Shown: positions 35,734 to 48,600 of the stretch, piece after piece
Numbering within the stretch: the stretch's first letter is position 1
Layout: the number at the start of each line of letters is the position of its first letter
Assembly: GCA_027886175.1 (NCBI GenBank)
Contig: JAJNNQ010000009.1
Span: forward strand, 8,600,501-8,664,500
DNA length: 64,000 bases
Reading direction: 5' to 3'
From: Phylloscopus collybita
Taxonomy: Eukaryota > Chordata > Aves > Passeriformes > Phylloscopidae
Notes under the pieces: generated by a model
What the model saw: the letters and a program-made list of their open reading frames with translations, nothing else
Database searches by the model: none
Told to the model about the DNA's origin: nothing
Program-made: the position numbers and the translations under genes

Positions 35734-36383
35734 TGTCTTGGTTTGGAAAGACAGGTATCTGCCAGGGAAAGTGAGGTTTCCCTTAGAATGGAGAATGTAA
35801 ACCCCTCACCCCTGCCAAATTATAAATTTGCAATCAAGGGCTTTCAGGCAAAGATTTTGGGAATAGGCATAACAGTTCTTTACTAGGAATATTAATAATA
35901 CAAATGTAGTAGAAAAACAAAACCACCCAACCAAGCCAGCAAACAAACAACAATTTGGAAAACCCTGACAGAGTCAGAGCTACATGATGATCTGTAGCAA
36001 AAGGGTCCAGGGGTGGTGAGGAGGGGTCTGGTGATGGTGAGAAGGGGTCTGGTGTTGGTGAGATGAGGTCCGGTCTTCCTCCCAGAAATTGGGTGAAAGC
36101 TGGATCTTTTCGTGTTCCTGTGTCTCAGTTTTATCCAGGCAGAAACTGCCTGCCCCCCGCCCCCAGCGCCAGGGGGGATGTGATGCATCTCACAATAGGA
36201 TGATGGAAATGCAGATGCACCACGCTGGGGAGGGTATAGTCTGGGGAGGTGTTAATGGCCCATTATCAGAGGGCGTCAGGCCTCTCTCCCCTTCAGTCAT
36301 GAGAGATAAAGAAAAAACATCTCCACAACTGCTTTTAACAGATGAAAATAGAATACACATGCCTGACTCCACAACCCAAGACA
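35734..36383 (-). mobile_element. Endogenous-retrovirus LTR, TguLTR5-like
   Basis: The 650-bp element starts TGTCTTGGTTTGGAAAGACA and ends CCCAAGACA, giving complementary termini. The internal landmarks ACCCCTC, AAATTTGCAATCAA, GGGCTTTCAGGCAAAGAT, ACAGTTCTTTACTAGGAA and GTTTTATCCAGGCAGAAA match the passerine TguLTR5 family as I remember it. On the minus strand GGATAAAAC gives a TATA-like box, so transcription would run right to left. There is no internal retroviral sequence, so it appears solo. I could not find a clean 5-bp target duplication (GTCTG left, GGTGG right). It also carries three 21-bp tandem units. Confidence 0.72.
36015..36077 (+). repeat. Three 21-bp tandem units inside the LTR
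   Basis: Units beginning GGTGAG(G/A)AGGGGTCTGGTG are repeated at 36015, 36036 and 36057, the last more diverged (GGTGAGATGAGGTCCGG). They look like an internal expansion in the U3 part of the LTR. Confidence 0.8.
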
Positions 36384-39300
36384 GGTGGGACTTACTACAC
36401 AAGGAGGGGACTCATAGAATCTATATATCCACAATTTATTCATAGCTGCACAAGACATCTGTTAGCTTTCAATAAAAAAGTCAACTAGCAGTTAGCTTGA
36501 GAAGGACAAAGATGTTGGAAGATGTATTTTTTTATAGATAGCACCTTGGTTTTGTAAAAGTCTCTCTGTTTTTCGGGTTTTTTCTTCTGAGAAGAGTGAG
36601 ACCATTTTTCTAGAAAAAGTTGACTGACAAGAATGCATTTCCCAAACAGGTTAGGATTTTGGTTTGTTCTAGCATTAAAAAATTCCCAATGTCAAAACTG
36701 TTGAAGTCACATATTCTTCCCCATATCTACCAAGACCTTGGCAGAGCACCATTCTCCCACCTCTTCCTGCACCCTTAGTAGTTTTGTCAGCTGGTACTGC
36801 ACATCTTCCACCAGTGACCATTTGGAGTGAATACACACCTCATGTAGACACAATTGTCAACACGAATAACTGGGAAAAAATGTCCCCTGAGAAATGTCCA
36901 GAGCAAGGTGTCCTCTTCTCTAACTAACCCTGTTAAGACAAACCTTCCTGAGCTGAGGACATCAGCTGCAGGCAGACACTCTGTGGCTCTGCAGCAGGAA
37001 CACATCTTTCATCCTGTGATGCCTCTTCTCCCCCACACTACACAGAGCCCAGCAGTGGTCACTCTGACCTGAGGCTGCCTGGAGAGAAAAGCACATCTCC
37101 CTTTATTTGTATTGCCTGCCTGAATCGTGTGCCTCAGCCACGAGTGCCACATCTGCAGGTGCCATAAACACTAATAAGAGCAGTGCATATGAAGACACAC
37201 TGCTGCTCTGTTAGTAATTACAGGTTTTTCAAATAACATAATTTCCTAGTTAACATTAGAAAAGTGACTGACAATTCGTATAAATGTAAACATATGGATG
37301 TGGGTGCCTCTTTCCTGATATCAGCATTTTCCTGAAAGCAATTTAAATGAAAGAAGTGGAAAAGGAATTTATTTTTAGAGTGTGTTTTCCAGAAGTGTTT
37401 ATAGAGCTGAATGAAGTAATGTAGAAGAAGTTTTCAGAATAAAAAGTTCAGTCACCTTGAAATGCACGCTAATATGAATTTTAAATAGAACTCACAACTC
37501 TGTATTACCACAAACAGTTTACAAAATACTGAGCTGAATGACAGAGCATTATTTGAACCTTTCCAATTTATTCTTTATAACCTGAACACTGGGATTTTTG
37601 TGTGTGCATTGATTAGACCTTCAAATGTGACAGCAGATGCAATGACATCCCAGTGCTAGTTTGAGGGGAAAGACACTGAAAAGGGTTTTTGCTGTGACCA
37701 AGTAAGGTTTTACTTTCTCCTAAGCTATCTGCCTTTCCACTTGCTCTGACTGCAAAGATCCAAATGGATTTGCACAAATGCACCGTAGTCAATGTAATAA
37801 TTCAGTAAGTGGGAAGAACTTGGGTACTGGCTCACAAGCCTCACCACAGTCTGGGCTGTGATGCCCCTTCATCATCAGGGGTTCCTCATGTTTGGGTATA
37901 TGAAGAAAAGAAGGGCAGTGAGGCCTTAAATCCAGAGCCCAGAGATCCCATCTGGAACCACAAATATAAATGAATCTTAGAATATAAGTGACCAGAACCA
38001 CAGTTTATAGAGATTCTCTCATGGAACAACATATGGAGGGAAGGCCCTGGTGAAGACAGTGGCCTTAGTTTGATACCTTGTGGATTTATTTAATTTCACC
38101 AAGAAAGCTCTTATGGTTGAACACTGACTTCAGAAAAACTAAAGGCCTGAAGGGAGAGTTTTGCATGGAATGAGTACAATATACCCTGGGGACAGCAGGC
38201 TGGGGAAGAAATGTGATTGCTTCACTTATGTTACCTGTGGAGTTTGAATTATTGAAAAAAAAAAGACTAAACCACAATTTTGAAACAGTTTAATCATACC
38301 AATAATTTGCATTGCAACCACACAGCTCAGACATCACTGGAAACATTTGGTTTTATTTCAGCAAGTTTAGAATCAAATCTTTTACATCCTCATCAGACCT
38401 GTTGAAAAATCACATTGACTGAAAGTAAATCCTCCAGAAAGATTACAATGCCTTGGACTTCACACAAGGATTAATCTCTTTTTTTTTTTTTTTCATCCAC
38501 GTGCTCCAAATGAGATGGTTGTTATAAAATTCACCAAATAACAGACCTATACATATCCTCAGGTGCTTTTTGAATCACGGAAATATTCTTGCCTTTTGTG
38601 GTAGTTATTTTTTTTCCAGCAGTGATCAGTGTCAGGTTTAAGTCCCACTGTAAAACCCTTTTTTAATTTAAACCAGGGAAGTAAAAAAAGAAAATGGTGA
38701 CTGTTTTACCAAGAACAGTTATGAGTAATAGGAATATACAGTGCCTAATTGCAGTTTTGCTATTCACAGAATAGAGAAACAAAGTCCACCCACTTGCTAA
38801 GGATGAATGGGTTGATGCTGTAATAGAGACAGCTGCATGTGGCAAATCAAAATTTAAATTTCAGGATGAAGAGATTGCATCAGCAAAGGTGGAGGGGAAA
38901 CTGCTGTTGTGCAGGTCAGAGATTTTTCAGAAGCCCACTGGGTTCCTATGACCTGGTTTCCCACCAGGATTGACAACCTTCAAAGAGAAACCCAAACCAA
39001 ACTGAAGAAGCCTTACTGGTTTCCAAACATCACTTTTTAGGTTTTCCAGTGCAAGCAAAACCTGTGTGGGATGCCATCAGTCAAGCCAATGCTGAGCCAG
39101 TGTCTCTTAGCAGGAATCTGACTGGTAGGCAGGGAGAAGAATGAATAAACTGCTTGCTGTATTGTCAGCTTGTAATCCATGGTGAAATTGGAGTCATTGC
39201 AAACTAGATTGTTTATATGATGAAAGGATAATAGAAAAGGGCTTTTTGTGGCCACCCCATCAGATGAAGTTAAGCTTCATTCTGAAGGATGCAAAATCTG

Positions 39301-42105
39301 TATTTTAAGTCTGAAAAATAATGTCTGTGTGGTAGCACACTGTGGGACAGAAACACAGTGAAATGGAGGCTTCGAGGCCATACTGACAAGACATAACAAA
39401 ATTAACAATAATATCTTCAAAGTACAAAAGACACACAGCCCATTTACTGCTCTCTCACGCCAAACTCAGCTGTCCTCAATAGCGGTGCTGAGCTGAGCTG
39501 AAAGGTTATGGGGGCTGAGCTGAGCTGAAAGGTCATGGATGGAATACCAAAGCTGGTATTCTCAACTCCTGACTCTGGACAAGCCCAAGCCCTCTGGCTG
39601 GCAGTCTTTTCTGAGACAATATTGGTTAGGCAATCATTAGTCGATTAAATGAGGCACTCTGGACCATGGTCTGCAGGAACTCTTCCCACTCCCTACTTGC
39701 ACAGCCTATATTCCTAATTGAGCTACAGTGAATCTCAGCCTGAATAAGACACCTTATTACTGGGCAATCATGAGCTTGGATTTATTCTTTTAGAGTCTTC
39801 TTTAAAGCCCAGAAAAATAAATGCTGCTCGTGAGGATAGCAGTGTATGACCCCAGGCATTCGATTAGCTCTTTTAACTTCACTGAAATGGCTTATATGTC
39901 TGAACTCTGTCTTCAGCTGAAGTTAGAAAAATACTTCACAATCAACAAAGTAGGACTTCTTCCTTTTTTCCAGATGATAGTGTTCCTCAACATCCACAAG
40001 CAACATATGTCAACCTATTAATCCAAGAGAACATTGCACTGCTCCTGTAACTATTGATAGGATGTTTGTTGGGTTTCCTTTTTCTGACAAAATTGTATTT
40101 TTGGTTCTTTGATATAGTTTTACAGTTCACTAATGAACTGGATATTGTCCTGGAATGAAAAGAAATCCAGTCCTGTTATTCTGTATTCAGTACATCTGGT
40201 TCATCCTGGTCATCACCTTTTTCTCTCCTATTTTTGTCTTTTTTTCCTGAGGATCTATTCTCTGTGTATATGCACAGCAAGTTTTCCTGGGATGTTCACC
40301 AATGAGTAACTTTATTTACAGAAGAAGCAGCCAGACAGAGAGACTCATGCTGAGATCCGGCGTAGGCAAGATTTCTTGGCAGGAGCTTGGCATGGCTGCA
40401 TCATACAAAAGCACGAGCTTCAGCAGAATTTGTTTGTGTTTGAGGCACAAATATCTTTCAGTGAAAAATGAATTCCTGCTTTCCAGTGTACTTCAACAAA
40501 CTGCAAAGCTAAGTGAAGCCAATTCAAGGTGATTATAAAGACAAAATTAAAATCAATGTGCGTTCTGTCAAGATAGCAGGTAGAGCATCCATTTGTAGTG
40601 CAAAGGGCTCCAAGAATCATTGCCATTTATTCTGTACAGCTCCCACGCTCTCTATAGAAGGAAAATTTTAAAAATTCTTGATGAACAAATGACTGGCAGA
40701 AATTCTGATTGCTTGAAGTGCATGCTTTAAAGAAATAAGACCGTGATATACTCACCAAGCCACATTCAGTTGCAGTGATGTTCCTCTGTGCCAAATTGCA
40801 GCAGCCAAGGAAAAGCTTGGAATTTTCTGTATGTTTGTGTCTGACACCACTCTGGATGTCTACAGGGAAAAAGTGTTTGGGTTTTTTGTAACAGGGGAAA
40901 GCCAGGATGGAAATCCTGATTGTGATTTCAATCTTGGAGAAAAAAGCGCACTGTCCACTGCCCCTCAGAAAAAAACTGGTGGGCTCCAGCTCAAGGACAA
41001 CCACTGCTGGAAAACATGCCCACTCTTAAATTACTCAATCCAATTTATAGTAAAAAACAAAACCAAAACCAAAACCAGTAGTTTCTATACCTTCTTCTAG
41101 TTTCTTGTGTCTTGTACATTCTAATGTATCAAGTCAGTTGAAGAGCAGGGTTAGAGATGTACACTTGCCCTGGAGACACTCGAGGCTTCATTGCCAGCTC
41201 TTCTGAGGAACCCATCTGAGTCTGCCAAAAACATGAAGGGAAGCCAACCTTCCTTTTGGCTTGTTCACAGGATAATTTGATGGTGTATACTGGCTGATTG
41301 GAGAGGTTTAATATATTTACCATTGAATTGGACTTTCAAAAAATTTTTTATTTTTCTTATGTTTCTTCTCAGAGTTTCACTCAGTAGCTGAAAATCACAT
41401 GCTATGTGCTCTCAAGTATCTTATTATTATCCTTAATATTTAATCTAGTACTACATGGACTCGTATTTCTTTAAAGAATAATTAAATCCACTGATTTACT
41501 CAAATTTCAAGGGAAAAGGAACAAATTAACACTTGTGCTTTCATTTAGTGGCTTGGGTAAGGCTGCAATGATAACACATCAGTTTGCCATTTCCTTCTAA
41601 GCTGGAGGCAAATGAAATTGTAAAGGAATGTTTCTTTACTGTATTTTGAACCTTTTTTAAAAAGCTATAGAAATTCCCTATGCTGTGAGATTTCTGTCAC
41701 ACAAAGTGGTTTGTATCTCAAGAAACTCAAGAAAATAAATTTTCCAGTCTTCCAGAACTGTGTGATCCTGAAGAGCAGGGGTATTTCTTTGCAAAACAGA
41801 TGATGCCCCAGAATCTCTGGTGAGCATCTGTCTGCTGCTGGATGGAACCTAAGCTGTCTTTTCATGCTCTCTGACATGCAGAAATGGAATGCTGTGGCAG
41901 CTCAGTTTCCTACCCCATTGCAATGCTGTGGGGCATGTCCAGCACAGCCAGAAATGGCAGCTAAAACTGGGCTGCAGTTGCTTTCTCTTTAAAACCCAGT
42001 CACTAACAGTATAATACACCAAGATCAAAATGCCAAGAAGGATGAGGTCTGAATTGGTATTTTTCTCTGCTTTTTGTTGGGACTGAGCTACAGTCAGCGA
42101 AGAGG
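36384..42105. other. Intergenic, no gene assigned
   Basis: Mostly AT-rich unique sequence. A 27-bp tandem pair lies at 39487-39538. The 125-codon minus-strand frame at 41004-40627 has no recognisable identity. No named mobile element was recognised. Confidence 0.45.
39487..39538 (+). repeat. 27-bp tandem duplication
   Basis: Two copies of GCTGAGCTGAGCTGAAAGG followed by T(T/C)ATGG, 27 bp apart, differing at about one position. Confidence 0.9.
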
Positions 42106-42762
42106 TGTCCTGGTGTAGGGCAAATCTGGGAGGAAACCTTGGAAGGAGGATCCTCCGGAAAACAAAACCCAAACGGCCCCCACCCCGCCCCACCCAGTCC
42201 AGGAAAAAAGAACTTCCTTGGAGAAAAGTGGAAAAATCTATTTATTTAACAAACAAGATGCTCACAAGCTCAAAGAATGAATAACATGAGACAATAAAAC
42301 TTCTCACCCCTCTGAAGAGAGATGGCAAACTGAGGCAGTCCTTGCTGTGGGTGTAGCTCAGCTCTCTCAGTCTCTCACCAGCCCCACTCCCTCCAGAGGG
42401 CCAGGCCTGGTGGGCCGCAGGTGCCAGCCCTCACTGCTCCTCTGGGGTGTTTGGTTTTTAAAAAACAAACAAACAAACAAACAAACAAACAACACAAACA
42501 AACCACAGTCCAGGGAACTTCTCTGCCTCAGCTAGCTAAAACTAACTAAAACCACAGATCTCTGCCCCACTGCTGTCTGTGCCTCAGACCAACGCTGCAG
42601 CAAGGCCGTGTGGGAGTCAGGCAGTTTTCTCAAAACAAACTGCGTGCTGCTCCTTTCTCCCACTTCGCTTCCAGAACCAGTTTTAAAGCTACAGAACTCA
42701 ATATACAGCACAAACAGAAGAGACGACTGGGGATACAAGCATCATAAAGTCACCCTAGGACA
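42106..42762 (-). mobile_element. Endogenous-retrovirus LTR, second passerine type
   Basis: The 657-bp element begins TGTCCTGGTGTAGGGCAAAT and ends CCTAGGACA, again with complementary ends. Internal blocks such as GAACTTCCTTGGAGAAAAGT, TCTATTTATTTAACAAAC, GCCAGGCCTGGTGGGCCGCA and CACTGCTCCTCTGGGG match a common songbird LTR that I recall. The minus strand has AAATAAATAGA (polyadenylation-like) near 42240, supporting minus orientation. No internal retroviral genes adjoin it. No clean target duplication was found (AGAGG left, TGAAG right). An (AAAC)n tract interrupts it. Confidence 0.68.
42460..42503 (+). repeat. (AAAC)n microsatellite inside the LTR
   Basis: About nine AAAC units with a short interruption near the right end. 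Confidence 0.92.
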
Positions 42763-44964
42763 TGAAGCCAATGAGACTGCTCACTTGCTGGAGATGGGGA
42801 AGTGTGCTGCTCTCTCCTCATGATACACACACACCAGTTCTGTGGGCCTGGGTTCAAAACACATGCAAGAGGTTTTGGATACAAAGGTAAGATGCCCACC
42901 TTGGAAATAACTTGGAAGAGGAACACAAACTAAAGACTCTTAGCATCTTAAACTCACATGAAAGGCAAATTATCAAGCTGTTTTCCACTTCTTTTCCCTC
43001 CAGGAAATTTTATGACCTAGGACTCAGAGGGAGGTGGGAAATACCCCATTCCATAATTGTGCTTTTCCTATGGCCATTCTGGATGGCTGCAGCTGTGAGT
43101 TTGTTTCTCCTTCAGACTGAAGAAGGACAAGAAAGGTACATATATTCTATAAGAGTTATCACCATGAGACAGCTATAAAGGATAATAAAAAAGACATCCT
43201 AGAAAAAAAAAAAAAAACAACGAAGAAAGAAAACCCCCAACTCTTCTCTAGTTCCTGCAAATAACCATGCAGAGTTATTATTTATATGGTAGGGAGATCA
43301 GCAGGGATTTCAGGTTGCTGAAGACTTGAGTCAAGCTAAGCTTTGAAGAAATAAGGGATTTCAGTGACCTTCCTATCACCAGTTTTTTCATAGTATCTAA
43401 CTTCAGGCATCTTCTTACCAGCTGTGGGGGGGTTTCAGACCACCCAGAGGTTTTGTGTAGACAATATAAAAGATTTGTGGATTATAGATATATATGTATG
43501 CAGAGTATGTATATAGAAAGATGTAGATATGTATATAGGTATATATGTATATAGGTATATATGTATATAGGTATATATGTATATAGGTAGATGTAGGTAT
43601 GTGTATAGATATATATGTATGCAAATTGCACACGTAAAGATGTTATCAGCCAAACTCTAGGTGATGTCTGTGGAATTGATGATTAAAAACAAGGTACTGG
43701 GATACTCTGGTTTAACTCTTTATCCAGTGCACATTTTTATTTAACTGTCAGGTTTAATAACCTAAGACAAGTGAAGCATAAAGATGTTTATGAAAACAAG
43801 CAGTCCCTGTAGATTTTATGGAGCATTCTATGCAGAATCTTTTCGTCAGCAAGAATAATCTAATGAAAATCAGCAACAGTGGAATGATTTCTTTCTCTTC
43901 CTCTTAATCAGCAGGCAAAAAAAAATCTAGGAGTAGAGTTGGGAGAGTTTTTTTCCTGACAAAAATTCTTCAGCTGTCAGACACAATGAGAAGTGTCATT
44001 TATATACAGGTTATAATGTATAGACAGAACAAATGAACATTTCAAAGTTAAAAAATTTAGAGTGGAAGTAATGAGTTAGTCATATGGCTTTGCAAAAGTC
44101 TTCATTTTTTTCAGTCTAGTTTATGCATTCAGCTTTTAATATTAGGATCAAGATTACATCTCATTCTTTGAAAAATAAAATCTCTGCTCTCTGTGAGCTT
44201 GATAACAGGAATTACTTGATAATGTTCTGTTGCCTGTATTTTATTTTTGTTTTTTTCATGCAGGAAATCAGAGTAGGTGACCACAATGCTCCTGCCAGGC
44301 TTTAAGTTTGAATGGAAATGAACAAATCTGACATTATAATGGATTTTTTCTTTTTTACTTGAAAGGCAAAGAAATGCAAATTCAAACCTAGGACAGTGCA
44401 ACATTTAATGACTGAGCAGCTAACTCTCTTACACTATTAAAATGAGTTGGTTCCAGTTTTTGCACTTAATAAGCTTCTCACATAATAATTCATTTCTTCA
44501 AAACAAAAGAATACCTGCATTGAAACAAACCACTGAAACATAATCAGGCAGAGTTTTTATTAAATGGCATTGTGACTCTCTATACAGTTTGAAGGTTTTT
44601 GGGTTTCAGGACTGTTGAAATCTTGTCTCAGTCACTGGGACTTCAGGTTAGGCCCCCTGGGTCACTTGCAGACTGAATTCTGTATCAGCAGGAATGTCAC
44701 CATAGCATGGTGGCCAGAATGACTTCTAGTGAAGACATAATTCAAGAAGATCATTTCTCAGTGCCTGTTGGACATTACAGCCTTTTTTCCAGGATATTAA
44801 CTTACTAGAGTCTGCTCTTGTTCAGTGCAAATAGTTCAACAGCTGACAGATGCTCCAACCTTCCCTAAGAACTTTAGTGGGAAATGGATTTACAGAAAAT
44901 CCATTATTTTATTTTCCAAGTGAATATCTTTAGCCAAATATATAATGCCATGCAATGCTACAGG
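42763..44964. other. Intergenic with AT-rich minisatellite
   Basis: No gene is recognised. An 88-codon frame at 42912-43178 includes a hydrophobic stretch but has no family signature. The TATATG/TATAGG minisatellite at 43484-43621 generates artefactual open frames on the minus strand. Confidence 0.45.
43484..43621 (+). repeat. 16-bp AT-rich minisatellite
   Basis: Core units GTATATAGGTATATAT repeat about 3.6 times from 43531, flanked by degenerate TATGTA/TAGATG versions. The alternating purine-pyrimidine character could favour unusual DNA structures. Confidence 0.88.
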
Positions 44965-45666
44965 TCTGGGACAGAGTGATTGGAAACCTGACTGGTGGAA
45001 CCTGGGGCTCCAGTGGGCAGCACAGCAGCTGAACATGAGCCAGAGTGTGTGCCCAGGTGCCTGAAGGCCATTAACACCTGGCTTGGATCAGAAGTAGGAT
45101 GGTCAGCAGGACCAGGGCAGTGGTTGCCCCCCTGTACTCACCACCTGTAAAATCACACTCAAATCCTGGTTTTGATCTGGGGCCTCTCACTACAAGGAGA
45201 ATGCTGAGCTGCTGGAGAATGTCCAGAGAAGGACAATAGAGCTGGAGAAGGGTCTGGAGAAAAAGCCTGATGAGGAGCAGCTGAGGGAGCTGGGAGCGTT
45301 TAACCTGAAGAAGAGGAGGCTCAGGAGGGACCTTGTCACCCTCTACAACCCCCTGAAAGGAGGCTGGAGCCAGGTGGGGGCTGGTCTCTTCTCCCAGGTA
45401 ACGAGTTACAGGATGAGAGGAAATGGTCCCAAGTTGTACAAGGGGACACTGAGATTGGATAGGAAAATTTCTTCACCAAAAGGAGGCCCAAGGAAGTAGA
45501 TAAGTCACCATCCCGGTAAGTAGATGTGTAGGTGTGATGTTTTGGGACATGTATGTGGGACATGCATGTGGGATGTGGTTTGGTGGTGAACTTGGCAGTG
45601 CTGTGTTAGTTGTTGACTCAATGATCTTAAAGGTCTTTTCCAACCTTAATGATTTGATGATTCCAT
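44965..45666 (+). mobile_element. CR1 LINE 3' region (longest copy in the window)
   Basis: CR1 blocks in order: GGACAGAGTGATTGGAAACC (start uncertain), CTGAACATGAGCCAG, GTGTGCCCAGGTG, CAGCAGGACCAGGGCAGTG, CCCCTGTACTC, CCTCACTACAAGGAGAATG, GAGGAGCAGCTGAGGGAGCT, AAGAGGAGGCTCAGGAGGGA, CAGGTAACGAGTTACAGGATG, AAATTTCTTCACC, CAATGATCTTAAAGGTC and a diverged tail GATTTGATGATTCCAT. It is 5'-truncated. A short extra GGGACATG(T/C)ATGT duplication sits near 45543-45570. Confidence 0.93.
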
Positions 45667-48600
45667 ATAAGCACAATTGATCCAAACATTAAAAAATTGG
45701 AAATAACTCTGTTGTTTCACACTAAAAACAGGGAGCACTGATCAGTCTTTCCAGAATGATTAATTTACTGCTGAGTTCCTTAACTCATGCTACCTTGTAA
45801 TCTATCTCTTACTCAAACTAAGAATGTGCTTTTTTATTTTTTAACTACCACTTTCTTGAGCCATGTAAAACTCCCACTGACTTCAGAGGTCAGGCACAAT
45901 GATGTTAGAAACACAGAATTTGACTTGTGAAACACCATCTGCAGCTACAAGTGGATGTCTAAATAATGTGGCACCTCAGACTAAAATCTGTCTCAGGAGC
46001 CCAAAGATTTTAACAGTTAAAGGATGATTTGAGGATGTTTTGTACATTTACAGCTCATGCTATTATAAGTGAATTGAGAAGTCAGCTATGAAGGTTTAAT
46101 CCTCAATAAAATAAGGAAGGACAATCATAGTAAAGGTTCCAATATACTCCCTTTTCTTCCAGTGATGCCTTTTTCTGTCAAACTTGTATTGGCTTCTCAG
46201 TATATTCTGCAAATAGAGATTTGCAGAAGTACACTGGTAATGAGAAAAGGTGAAAAATAATTGAAAGATATGAAGAAAAAAATTTAGAGTGTTTCTGTTG
46301 GTGAAGGATGAAATTAAAGCAATAAGTAGAACCAAAAAAGAATTCAATAAACAAAATGCAATCTGAACATGCCAGCTGCTGAGTCCATTAAAGCAAGGGG
46401 AGGCACATTATTTTAAATAACAAATTCAGACTTGTATATCATTGACGGCATCATTGCCGAATAAAATCTTTAAATTTCAACCTATTTTGTTCTCTTTTTC
46501 TAGAAATCTCCTGAATTAACTTTTACCATTAAAAGTAAGAACAAAGGTGAATACAAATCAGGCCATACCACAGTAGTCTTTCAAAAACAGAAAAGTAACA
46601 GCCAGAGACAATGAGGTGCAAGGGCTGAAGTTTTGATTTGCACATTTTCCTTAGCAGGATGATGTCTCTGAATCAATACTGCTTGAAGTCTGAGGCACAT
46701 TTTGCAACAGTGCGTGGTCTGTTGTACACTTCACACCATCCTCCCAAGCTCTAGAAGAAACCACTGGAAAATGTGACAAAAGTTGCAGAAGGGTTGACAT
46801 TTCTTCTGACAAACAATGTCACTGAGAGATACATTGTTTGGCTGAAAGTAATGAATGTTTTTAAATATTGGTCTTTGTGCTATTTTATTTTTTTTTTCAT
46901 TTATAGTAATGATAAAGAGGTTTATGGATTATGATAATAATAATTGGCATTGGAAGAATTTAAAAATAGCCAAGGCTGTAAATAGTGCTAAGAGCATTGA
47001 TGTAGTAATGAATGAAGTGGTATTAATTGTAGACAAAATATAATCTTCCTTGCTGTCTGGGGAGAGTTCCAGAAGAAGCAAGGAGACAAGCTGGCGAGAG
47101 TCTCCAAACCACAGGAAAATCCCTTCTCTATCTTTTCCTGTATAAAGCTGTGCAACTGGCCCTCCTTCCCCCATCAAATGGTGCAAAACCTTCTGTTGCT
47201 TGATGGCAAAACACTCATTAGGGCACTTTGCATGGCCATGTTTCTGCTCTTGGCTGAGGGACAGTGGATTTAAATGCCATCGATGTCATTGTCTCTGATG
47301 GGTAATCCATCCACAGCTCTGCCCAAGAGGCCATGCCTCCACTGATTTTGAAACAGTAGATGTCAGGTTTTCTACCTCACAAAGCAAATTTCATTATCTG
47401 CAGCTATAAAATTACTATTTCCCGTCAGCCTAGGGTTATAGCTTTGTGGACCAAAACCTACTGGTCATATAGGTCAGGGACTTGTGTTTGAGGGTTGTTG
47501 TAAGATGTTGAAAATCCTCTCGAAAGTAGAGGCAGGGGGATGGGATGCTCAGCATATCTTTTTGAGTTACATGCCCAGTGCAGGGCTTTCTGCAGGTGCA
47601 GGGGAAAGGATTTGATGACCTTTGCTGTCCTTTTTGTTATCATGTTCTCAGATGAAAAAGAAGTGAGATTCCTTTCCTATGGACACTTAAAAGGCAGTAG
47701 GAACTAACAGCATAAATCACTGTTGTATTAATAGAGAGGAACTTGGTATCCAGTGTGCAGAAGTAGGTAGAAGAACCAAAAGTAACCCACATGGCAGAGA
47801 AACACTTATGGGAGGAAAGATATGAATCATGGAGAGGGATTGAGGATAGAAAAAAAATTTAAATTATGCTTTTTTTTATAAGAAATGTGATATCACTCTA
47901 TCTTAAAATATTTAAGAATAATTGTATACACCTGCAACTGCAAGTTGCTGCAAGTTGCTGCAAATTTACAAAGGGATGAGCCTGGAGATTTTGTGATTAT
48001 CTGTATTGTAGTAATTTTGGAAATTCCTGACCAACAATAGCTTTACAAGATGTCAAAATTACCTTTTCATGTCTGTTTACTTATTTGATCTACTTCTTTG
48101 AAAATGTCACTTCACAAGAGAGATGTTTATGGTTTTTATATAGTCAGTGTGTTTCTACAACACAAATGACAGTCTCAAGCACTTTCATTGTACCCATCAC
48201 ACCAAGCTCCACAGAATTTACATAACACACTCCCGCAGCAACCCCATCACCTCCCTGGTGCTGTGTAGCCTGAGAAAAGCTCTTTAGTAGTTTCTGGCTT
48301 ACTAATGGTAATTCAGACAGGATCAAATTTACTTCTTCAACATTGAAACATTTGATTCCCAGCATATTTCTTTAACTGCAAATTTAGAATTTACTTCTCA
48401 CTACTCACAGAACAAGAAGAGTACAAATAAAATAATATTAAATAATAATAATAAAAACAAAACAAAAAAATCTGCAAAAAAACCCCCAATCAAACAAACA
48501 AAACCAAACAAATACATAAACAAAACAAACAAAAAATACCCCACAAAAAACCCCCACAGAAGGCCCTCTAGAAAACAAATAGGCCAAACAAAACACAAGA

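Noticed and set aside
35734..42762. The two LTRs as the 5' and 3' LTRs of one full provirus
   Set aside because: Their internal sequences differ greatly and the 5.7 kb between them shows no retroviral coding regions.
43415..43653. Minus-strand frames rich in Tyr, Ile and His
   Set aside because: Translation of the AT-rich 16-bp minisatellite.
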